A DNA stretch of 9,776 bases. Source: Thermoplasmatota archaeon. Lineage in GTDB: Archaea; Thermoplasmatota; Thermoplasmata; RBG-16-68-12; JAJISG01. Numbering within the stretch: the stretch's first letter is position 1; every line of letters starts with the position of its first letter. This document shows, one piece after another, positions 1 to 5,034 of this stretch. The notes beneath the pieces are model-generated. The model was not told the origin of the DNA. It was given only the letters and a program-made list of their open reading frames with translations, and ran no database searches. Made by a program: the position numbers and the translations under genes. The DNA lies in contig JAJISK010000030.1 in NCBI GenBank assembly GCA_022848785.1, forward strand, positions 1 through 9,776, written 5' to 3'.

Positions 1-169
1 CGGCTCCGCCTGCCGCCGCGGCGACGTAGTAGATGAAGACCAGGATGAGGGTGCCCGCCACGGGCTTGATGATGGAGTAGATGACGAACAGCCAGGGATC
101 GGTCCAATTGGAGCTGTACTGCCATCCGAGCCAGGCGGCCGTCCGCAGGGTCCGGAGGTGGGTGCTCAG
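1..169 (-). CDS. ABC-2 type permease, second subunit (N-terminal part, cut by window edge)
   Basis: Reading the minus strand leftward from 169 gives an open frame of about 56 codons to the window edge, so only the N-terminus is seen. It begins with a basic, Trp-containing amphipathic stretch (STHLRTLRTAAWLGWQYSSN). A strongly hydrophobic segment follows (WLFVIYSIIKP, then LILVFIYYVAAAA), typical of the first membrane span of an ABC-2 exporter permease. The preceding permease ends at 166, and a CTG at 169-167 would overlap its TGA by four bases (CTGA). This frame has no ATG, GTG or TTG near its beginning, and the first GTG lies inside the hydrophobic segment, so I take CTG as the provisional start. 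By position it would be the membrane partner of the preceding permease and ATPase. The frame and hydrophobic character are clear; the exact start and substrate are not. Confidence 0.7.
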   Translation of the reverse strand, partial: MSTHLRTLRTAAWLGWQYSSNWTDPWLFVIYSIIKPVAGTLILVFIYYVAAAAGGA

Positions 170-1026
170 AGATGGCGTTGGGTCAACCTCCCCTCCTGCT
201 TGGCGAGTCGCTCGAGGTAGGCCAGGGCCCGGCGCGCCAGGAAGACGAAGACGACGGCGAGCACGATGAGGATGTAGAGTTCAATGTCGGCTGGAAGGAA
301 GGCCCACTCGAGGAGCTCCGGGAAGAGGAGTTGCCGCATCGCGTCCAGGCCGAGGGTCATGGGGATGAAACTGACCCCGATGGCAACCCAGAACCCCGCG
401 CCTCCTAGGATTCGCACGAATGACTGGACGGGGAAGTAGAAACCCGCGCCCAGGAAGACGGGTTCCTGGAGCAGGTTGGAGATGTTCCATGCCTCCCGTC
501 CATAGAGGAGGTATACGGAGGCGAAGAGCATGCCCATGCCGTACAGGGCCACCAGGGTCACCAAGAAGATTGCTGCGAGGAGCAGGGGATTGACGATGAC
601 AAAGGCGATCTGGAAGATGAGCACGCCGAGGATGAGGGTGGCGGCGGCCCGGGTGGAGGTCATGACCATCCCCCCGACGGCCATGCCCCCGAGGAGGGCC
701 ATCCGAGACATGGGTGCCATCATGTAGAGCTGAAGGTTCCCAATCTCCTTCTCCCAGTACAGCTGGGCCGCCATACTCCACAGGACGTTCATCCAGAAAG
801 CAACCATCGTGCCGCCCAGGATGACGAAGCCGGCAAACGCAGCGGGGGCCCCGAGGGCCGCGTAGACGTAGACGTAGGCCGCCACACTCAGGAGCGGTAG
901 GAGTGTGTTGAAGAAAATCCAGCTCAGCTCCCTGTGCGCCCCGATGACCCGGGGATAGGCCCGTCCGATGAAGGCACGGAAGTTGAGGACGAGGGGGTTG
1001 CTTACCCGCGCGTCCTCCCGGTTCAA
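166..1026 (-). CDS. ABC-2 family transporter permease
   Basis: This 286-residue integral membrane protein has about six hydrophobic segments, near residues 37-58, 63-88, 114-138, 141-172, 207-225 and 250-266, the usual topology of ABC-2 exporter permeases. Between spans 2 and 3 is a polar stretch (YWEKEIGNLQLYMMAP) where this family contacts the ATPase. AGFYFPVQSF near residue 195 resembles the conserved extracytoplasmic loop before the last spans. The TTG start at 1026 overlaps the ATPase stop by four bases (TTGA), which indicates translational coupling. The stop at 166 likewise overlaps the next permease. It would form the channel through which the neighbouring ATPase drives export, of a drug, lipid or polysaccharide for example; the sequence does not show the substrate. 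Confidence 0.88.
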   Translation of the reverse strand: MNREDARVSNPLVLNFRAFIGRAYPRVIGAHRELSWIFFNTLLPLLSVAAYVYVYAALGAPAAFAGFVILGGTMVAFWMNVLWSMAAQLYWEKEIGNLQLYMMAPMSRMALLGGMAVGGMVMTSTRAAATLILGVLIFQIAFVIVNPLLLAAIFLVTLVALYGMGMLFASVYLLYGREAWNISNLLQEPVFLGAGFYFPVQSFVRILGGAGFWVAIGVSFIPMTLGLDAMRQLLFPELLEWAFLPADIELYILIVLAVVFVFLARRALAYLERLAKQEGRLTQRHL

Positions 1027-2018
1027 CCCAGCCCCTTCCCGACCAGGCTGATGAAGACCTCCTCCAGGGTCGGGTCGATCTTCTCCATGGACTGGACCTT
1101 GCTCCCCTGCTTCAGGACCTCTGACATGATGTCTCCGATGGGCGCATCGTCTTCCAGGATGAAGGTCAGGGACGTGCGGTTGGCCTGTGCCTCCTCCTTG
1201 ACCACGTAGTTCTGGACCCCCTCGATGACGTCGAAAGCCTTCGGATCCTTCAGACGATCCGTTTTCAGTTTCACCGTGACCTCCTGCTTCACCATTTCCT
1301 TAAGGCGTTCCGGCGTGTCGCAGGCCAGGATCCTGCCGTTGTCGATGATGGCGATGCGGTCGCAAAGCTCCTCCGCCTCCATCATGTAGTGGGTCGTGAG
1401 AAGGACGGTCTTGGCCTGGTTGTCCTGAATCCAGCCCCGGATAAACTGGCGGATGGCCCGAGCGGCCGACACGTCCAGGCCGAGGGTAGGCTCGTCGAGG
1501 AAGATGATGTCGGGATCCGTCACGAAGCCTCGGACCATGTTCATCTTCTGCCGCTCGCCTGTGGAGAGGGTCCGCACCTTGGCATCGCGGCGCTCCCAGA
1601 GTTCGAACACCTCCAGGAGCCGGTCGATCTCCGCCTTCGCCACCTTGGAGGGGATGCCATAGAACTGGGAGAACATCCAGACGTTCTCCCGCGTGGTGAG
1701 GAGGCCGTATCCGCTGGTCTCGCCCCCGGAGACCATGTTGATACGCTGGCGGATGGGGTACGGGTCCTTCGCGACGTCGTAACCCGCGACGGTGGCCGAG
1801 CCGGAGGTGGGCAGGAGGAGGGTCGCGAGAATCTTGATCAGGGTGGTCTTTCCGGCCCCGTTGGGCCCCAGGAGCCCGAAGAGCTCGCCCTCGGCCACCT
1901 GGGTGTCCACGCGGTCAAGGGCAATCACCCGCTTCTCGGGCGCGTCTCGCGGCCGGAGACGGCGCTTCTTGCCGCCGAAAACCCGCGTCAGTTCCTTGGT
2001 CCGGATCGCGTCCTTCAC
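1023..2018 (-). CDS. ABC exporter ATP-binding protein
   Basis: This 331-residue cytoplasmic ATPase has all the main nucleotide-binding motifs: Walker A GPNGAGKT (51-58), signature LSTGER (151-156), Walker B IIFLDE (171-176), D-loop GLD (180-182) and the switch histidine in LLTTH (210). A C-terminal extension of about 100 residues ending in DPTLEEVFISLVGKG is typical of ATPases that pair with ABC-2 permeases (drug- or polysaccharide-type exporters). The expected Q-loop glutamine is not obvious: the region reads RINMVSGGETSGYGLLT (92-108). The GTG start fits the family's N-terminus. The gene begins 31 bases after eS17 and overlaps the permease by four bases, so all four genes are probably co-transcribed. 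A basic insert (KKRRLRPRD, 17-25) sits between the first beta strand and VIALDRV, as in several archaeal homologues. Confidence 0.93.
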   Translation of the reverse strand: MKDAIRTKELTRVFGGKKRRLRPRDAPEKRVIALDRVDTQVAEGELFGLLGPNGAGKTTLIKILATLLLPTSGSATVAGYDVAKDPYPIRQRINMVSGGETSGYGLLTTRENVWMFSQFYGIPSKVAKAEIDRLLEVFELWERRDAKVRTLSTGERQKMNMVRGFVTDPDIIFLDEPTLGLDVSAARAIRQFIRGWIQDNQAKTVLLTTHYMMEAEELCDRIAIIDNGRILACDTPERLKEMVKQEVTVKLKTDRLKDPKAFDVIEGVQNYVVKEEAQANRTSLTFILEDDAPIGDIMSEVLKQGSKVQSMEKIDPTLEEVFISLVGKGLG

Positions 2019-2049
2019 GGGATCGCCCCGAAACGTCGGTTCGCTGCGC

Positions 2050-2241
2050 TCACGTCCTCTGGGCCCGCTTTAGGTGTGTGACGTATCCAGCGATTCGGTT
2101 CCGCATGGTCGAGGTGCTGACGTCTGTCAGCTCGTCAACGGTGTGCTTGTTGGCCTCAAAGTCCTCGCTGAATCGATCCGAATGGAGCCGAATCAGCTCG
2201 AGGGCGACTCGTTTGATGTAGGTTGGTCGGATGTTCCCCAT
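2050..2241 (-). CDS. rps17e: Ribosomal protein eS17 (S17e)
   Basis: This 63-residue protein belongs to the small ribosomal subunit and is found only in archaea and eukaryotes. The sequence MGNIRPTYIKRVALELI, then DRFSEDFEANK, ELTDVS and MRNRIAGYVTHL, matches the eS17 family along its whole length, and 63 residues is the usual archaeal size. The open frame extends 46 codons further upstream, but that part (Cys/Pro/Ser-rich, no family resemblance) is not protein-like, so the start is one of two adjacent ATG codons at 2244 and 2241. The second gives the canonical N-terminus. GGAG lies five bases before the first ATG. The gene heads an apparent operon with the ABC exporter; the linkage looks positional rather than functional. 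Confidence 0.95.
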   Translation of the reverse strand: MGNIRPTYIKRVALELIRLHSDRFSEDFEANKHTVDELTDVSTSTMRNRIAGYVTHLKRAQRT

Positions 2242-2287
2242 CATGCCCACTCCGGGGGGAAGCCAAGCTGTGATGACCTCCCGACCG

Positions 2288-2296
2288 TAGATAAAG
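2288..2296 (-). promoter_or_regulatory. Possible TATA box for eS17
   Basis: On the minus strand CTTTATCTA lies about 47-55 bases before the eS17 ATG. It matches five of six positions of the archaeal A-box YTTAWA (TTTATC) and would give a leader of roughly 20-25 bases. A stronger element lies further upstream at 2426-2434, so which one drives eS17 is open. Confidence 0.35.
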
Positions 2297-2381
2297 CTTA
2301 CTGGCTGGGTCGGGGGCGCGGAGGTTCTGGACGGACACCTTCGCGCCGAATGGTACGAGTTTTGGCAACCACAGAACAACG

Positions 2382-2389
2382 CTTAAATA
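2382..2389 (+). promoter_or_regulatory. TATA box (A-box), rightward, for the 56-residue gene
   Basis: CTTAAATA matches the archaeal A-box YTTAWA at all six positions. Initiation about 25 bases downstream, near 2412-2415, would give the gene at 2448 a leader of roughly 35 bases. The element is part of an inverted repeat with the oppositely oriented box at 2426-2434. Confidence 0.6.
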
Positions 2390-2432
2390 GGGTTCCCATT
2401 TGACAGGTGGGGCGGAGGTCAGCCCTATTTAA
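2383..2432. repeat. 10-bp perfect inverted repeat with 30-bp spacer
   Basis: TTAAATAGGG (2383-2392) and CCCTATTTAA (2423-2432) are exact reverse complements separated by 30 bases. Each arm contains a TATA-like core followed by GGG, pointing inward. The spacer contains TGAC and GTCA (2401-2404, 2418-2421). The most economical reading is two interleaved divergent promoters; an operator for a dimeric regulator is also possible. Confidence 0.7.
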
Positions 2433-2434
2433 AG
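2426..2434 (-). promoter_or_regulatory. TATA box (A-box), leftward, towards eS17
   Basis: On the minus strand CTTTAAATA contains a full six-of-six match to YTTAWA (TTTAAA). Initiation about 25 bases downstream would fall near 2400, leaving a leader of about 160 bases before eS17. I see no convincing small gene or RNA inside that leader. The box could instead be read on the plus strand, but a start from there would fall inside the gene at 2448. Confidence 0.5.
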
Positions 2435-2447
2435 GGGCGTCGGACCG

Positions 2448-2618
2448 ATGGTTGAAGAATCCCTCTGCAACGTGGAGTTTCTGAAGAGTTCTAGCACCTA
2501 CATTGCCCGGGTGCAGAGCGAACTCGGAGGGGTCCGGGAGTATCGGAGTTCGACCTTCGAGGAGGTCCTCGAACAGATCATCATCGACCTCCAAGAGGAG
2601 TTCGAATCCAGCGCCTAG
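2448..2618 (+). CDS. Small hypothetical protein, 56 residues
   Basis: An ATG opens a frame of 56 codons (MVEESLCNVEFLKSSSTYIA, then RVQSELGGVREYRSSTFEEV, ending in an acidic tail). I do not recognise a family. The protein is acidic and apparently soluble, with one cysteine. The pattern suggests a short beta/loop region followed by an amphipathic helix from about residue 36 to 53 (TFEEVLEQIIIDLQEEFE). It is the only plus-strand gene in the first 8 kb. A strong archaeal TATA box at 2382-2389 lies at a suitable distance. Its TAG ends exactly where the convergent hydratase stop begins (2618/2619). The translation looks protein-like rather than Arg/Pro-rich as the antisense frames here do, which is the main reason to believe it. 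An antitoxin- or regulator-like role would be a guess. Confidence 0.65.
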   Translation: MVEESLCNVEFLKSSSTYIARVQSELGGVREYRSSTFEEVLEQIIIDLQEEFESSA

Positions 2619-3353
2619 TCAGCTCCCCTTGAACTCGGGCTTCCGCTGTTCCAGGAAGGCCCGGAGCCCCTCCTCCCGGTCGTCGGTGCCGAAGGCCAGG
2701 CTGAAAAGCTTCAGCTCGTAGTCCAGCCCCGCGGAGAGCCCGGTCTCCTGGGTCTGGTGAATCGCGGCCTTCGCCAGCATGAGGGCCAGCGGACCTCGTT
2801 CCTGCATCTGGCGGGCCCACCGTTTCGCCTCGTCGAGGAGCCGTTCGGGGGCGACCACCCGGTTCACGAGGCCTATGCGTTCGGCGTCCGCGGCGCCGAT
2901 GGGTTCGCCGAGAAAGATGAGCTCGGAGGCCCGTCCGCGTCCCACGAGGCGGGTGAGGCGTTGGCTGCCGCCGAACCCCGGCGGGATACCCAACTTGACC
3001 TCCGGCTGGCCGATCTGCGCCCGCTCGGAGGCGAGGCGGATGTCGCACGCCAGGGCCAGTTCCGCCCCGCCCCCCAGGGCGAGGCCGTTGAGGGCGGCAA
3101 TGACCGGTTTGCCCATGCGCTCCAGGAGGCAGGCGACTTCGTGGCCTAGGGCGGCGTACTTCTCGGTCTCCAAAGGCCGCTGGTCCTCCATTTCGCGGAT
3201 GTCGGCGCCCGCGGCGAAGGCCCGATCTCCCGCCCCCGTGAGGATCACCACCTGCAGGTCCTTGCGCCGTGCGACCTCCTGGAGGACCTCACGGAGCTCA
3301 TGGAGCATCTCGGTGTTGAGGGCATTCAGCGCCTCGGGACGATCCAGGGTCAC
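2619..3353 (-). CDS. Enoyl-CoA hydratase/isomerase family protein (crotonase fold)
   Basis: This cytoplasmic enzyme would add water across the double bond of trans-2-enoyl-CoA. Counting from the GTG at 3353 there are 244 residues. The crotonase signatures are present: LDRPEALNAL (3-12), oxyanion-hole segments FAAGADI (46-52) and LALGGGAEL (91-99), and both catalytic glutamates, Glu98 in GGGAELA and Glu118 in GQPEVKLG. The C-terminus RAFLEQRKPEF is typical. The family's first beta strand is encoded upstream of this GTG in the same frame (HIRLDEEEGIAIV), but no ATG, GTG or TTG precedes it, so the true start is uncertain: a GAGGAGGAGG run may serve the GTG, or a rare CTG at 3380 may be used. It lies directly downstream of the dehydrogenase that performs the next beta-oxidation step. 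Confidence 0.92.
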   Translation of the reverse strand: MTLDRPEALNALNTEMLHELREVLQEVARRKDLQVVILTGAGDRAFAAGADIREMEDQRPLETEKYAALGHEVACLLERMGKPVIAALNGLALGGGAELALACDIRLASERAQIGQPEVKLGIPPGFGGSQRLTRLVGRGRASELIFLGEPIGAADAERIGLVNRVVAPERLLDEAKRWARQMQERGPLALMLAKAAIHQTQETGLSAGLDYELKLFSLAFGTDDREEGLRAFLEQRKPEFKGS

Positions 3354-3399
3354 GATGGCAATGCCCTCCTCCTCATCCAGGCGGATGTGGGAGGGCGTC

Positions 3400-4269
3400 C
3401 TACCCGCCTCCGTAGTCGTACACGCCCCGTCCCGTCTTGCGGCCCAACCGCCCCGCCCGGACCAATTGGCGGAGGAGGGGGCTAGGACGGAACTTCGGGT
3501 CCCCCGATTCCCGCTGAAGGACTTCCATGACGGCGAGGCCCACGTCCAGGCCGGTGAAGTCCGCGAGCTCGAAGGGGCCCATGGGCATGTTCGTGCCCAA
3601 TTTCATGGCCTTGTCGATGTCCTCCGCCGAGGCCACGTTCTCCAAGAGGAGATTGAACGCTTCATTCATCATCGGGACAAGGAGGCGGTTGACGACGAAG
3701 CCGGCGGACTCCTTCACCTCCACGGGCTCCTTCCCGAGCTTCCGAGACAGCTCCATGGCGAGTTGGACGGTCTCGTCGGAGGTCTCCGACCCCCGGATCA
3801 CCTCGACGAGCTTCATCACCGGGGCCGGGTTGAAGAAGTGCATCCCCACGAAACGGTCCGGGCGACCCGTCACGGCGGCCATCTCGGTGATGCTCAGGGA
3901 GGAGGTGTTGGAGGCGAAGACCACCTCATCGGGGCTCAGGCGGTCCAACTCCCCGTACAGTTCCTTCTTGATTCCCATCTCCTCAAACACGGCCTCGATA
4001 ACGACGTCGGCCCCCTTCAGGGCCTCTCCGAGGGACGTGAACCCCTCGATCCGTCCGAGGATGGCCTCCACCTCCTCCTGGGTCATCTTCCCTCGGGCCA
4101 CCCGCTTCTCGAGGGGGGCCCGCATCCGTTGAAAGCCCCCCTCCACGAACTCCTCGGTGAGGTCTCGCATGGCGACGGAGAACCCCGCTACGCTGCACGT
4201 CTGGGCAATTCCCGCACCCATGATCCCGGCACCCAAGACGCAGACCCGTTGCACGTCCTCGACCTGCAT
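3400..4269 (-). CDS. 3-hydroxyacyl-CoA dehydrogenase (3-hydroxybutyryl-CoA dehydrogenase-like)
   Basis: This enzyme would oxidise (S)-3-hydroxyacyl-CoA to 3-oxoacyl-CoA with NAD, or run in reverse. Counting from the ATG at 4269 it has 289 residues, the normal size for the single-unit family. The Rossmann motif GAGIMG is at 13-18. The substrate-side motif SNTSS is at 120-124. The catalytic pair is His144 (GMHFFNPAP) and Glu156 (KLVEVI). The C-terminal dimerisation/helical domain starts near SAGFVVNRLLVPMMNE and includes MGPFELADFTGLD. An in-frame TTG seven codons upstream is possible, but the ATG gives the family N-terminus and is preceded by GAGGGAGG. The hydratase frame runs across this gene's stop, offset by one base. 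The gene probably has its own promoter (4301-4308) inside the end of the broken ligase gene. Confidence 0.95.
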   Translation of the reverse strand: MQVEDVQRVCVLGAGIMGAGIAQTCSVAGFSVAMRDLTEEFVEGGFQRMRAPLEKRVARGKMTQEEVEAILGRIEGFTSLGEALKGADVVIEAVFEEMGIKKELYGELDRLSPDEVVFASNTSSLSITEMAAVTGRPDRFVGMHFFNPAPVMKLVEVIRGSETSDETVQLAMELSRKLGKEPVEVKESAGFVVNRLLVPMMNEAFNLLLENVASAEDIDKAMKLGTNMPMGPFELADFTGLDVGLAVMEVLQRESGDPKFRPSPLLRQLVRAGRLGRKTGRGVYDYGGG

Positions 4270-4300
4270 CGCCTCCCTCGGGCAAACCAAGCGGGCGCCG

Positions 4301-4308
4301 CTATTAAC
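4301..4308 (-). promoter_or_regulatory. Possible TATA box for the hydroxyacyl-CoA dehydrogenase
   Basis: On the minus strand GTTAATAG lies about 32-39 bases upstream of the ATG at 4269, in a short AT-rich island within GC-rich DNA. The match to YTTAWA is imperfect, but the spacing would give a leader of only a few bases. It abuts the stop codon of the ligase remnant. Confidence 0.4.
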
Positions 4309-4982
4309 TAATTCCCCGGGTAGTCGTCAGGGAGTACGCAGTCGGCCGGCTTCAGACCGGGACGCATGCGGAGGAACACGGGGGCCCGCAGCTTCCCCTC
4401 CGAGGTGAACTCCAGGTACTTGACCTCGGCCACCAACGCCGGTCGCATCCAGTACTTCACCCGTTCCCCCTTCGGCTCGTCCGGGAAGGGATTGGGCCCC
4501 TCGTAGGCGCGGGCGAGGGCCTCGATCTCCTCCAGCTTCACCTGGTCGAATCCCGTCCCCACACGGCCGATGAACCGGAACTCGTTCCCCCAGTACGCGC
4601 CGAGGATGAGGGCGCCGAAGTACGGTTCCCGCCATCCGGTGCCCAGGGTGAGGCCGGCGACGACGCAGTTCTGAGACACATAGGTCTTGATCTTCAACCA
4701 ATAGTCCACGCGCTTGCCCGGCTCGTAGGGGGTCCCCAACTTCTTCGCCATGATGCCCTCGAGGCCCCGCTCCTTGGCCACCTCGAAGAGGGCGACGCCG
4801 GTGCTCCGGATGGGCTCGCTGAGGTACACGTGGTCGTTGGGTTCGACGACCTCCTCGAGGATCGCGCGTCACTCCTCCAGGGGCAGCCTGAGGAGGCTGC
4901 GATCCTTCCAATGGAGGATGTGTCGAACACCACGTAGGAGGCCGAACTGGATGGCCCCAGACCAGATGGCACTCGGCTCCAT
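4308..4982 (-). pseudogene. LigD-type ATP-dependent DNA ligase, 5'-truncated and broken remnant
   Basis: The intact part (4829 to 4308, 173 codons from a GTG) is the C-terminal half of a LigD-like ligase domain. It carries nucleotidyltransferase motif IV EGIMAK, motif V WLKIKT and the OB-fold tail with the LigD hallmark RPALVAEVKYLEFTSEGKLR. Upstream, the same frame reads RAILEEVVEPNDH but is preceded by an in-frame TGA (4871-4869) exactly where family members have Arg in LPLEERRAI. Before that comes ILHWKDRSLLRLPLEE in the same frame. The preceding motif YVVFD (4936-4922) is in another frame, joined across a likely 2-base AC duplication (4921-4920). The catalytic lysine motif I and about 100 N-terminal residues are missing, with the MATE gene only 52 bases upstream. 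A short ATG frame from 4982 with a TATA-like CTTTTACT (5018-5011) might still be expressed. It cannot be a working ligase as read. Confidence 0.85.
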
Positions 4983-5034
4983 GGGAATCCCGTGATTTCA
5001 CGCGGGGCGCAGTAAAAGGATTTTCCCTCGGGCG

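Noticed and set aside
1389..2081. Plus-strand open frame of 230 codons opposite the ABC ATPase
   Set aside because: Biased composition without recognisable domains, and fully antisense to a gene with intact Walker and signature motifs.
2270..2276. GTGATGA, a possible C box of a C/D guide RNA, in the eS17 upstream region
   Set aside because: No CTGA D box follows within about 60 bases and there is no terminal stem, so there is no support for a guide RNA.
2242..2379. 46-codon N-terminal extension of eS17
   Set aside because: The extension has no resemblance to eS17, begins with TTG, lacks a ribosome-binding site, and would make the protein far longer than any archaeal eS17 I know.
2779..4311. 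Long plus-strand open frame of 510 codons opposite the hydratase and dehydrogenase genes
   Set aside because: The translation is Arg/Ser/Pro- then His/Glu/Gly-rich with no family features, and it lies antisense to two clearly recognised enzymes. Long antisense frames are expected in GC-rich DNA.
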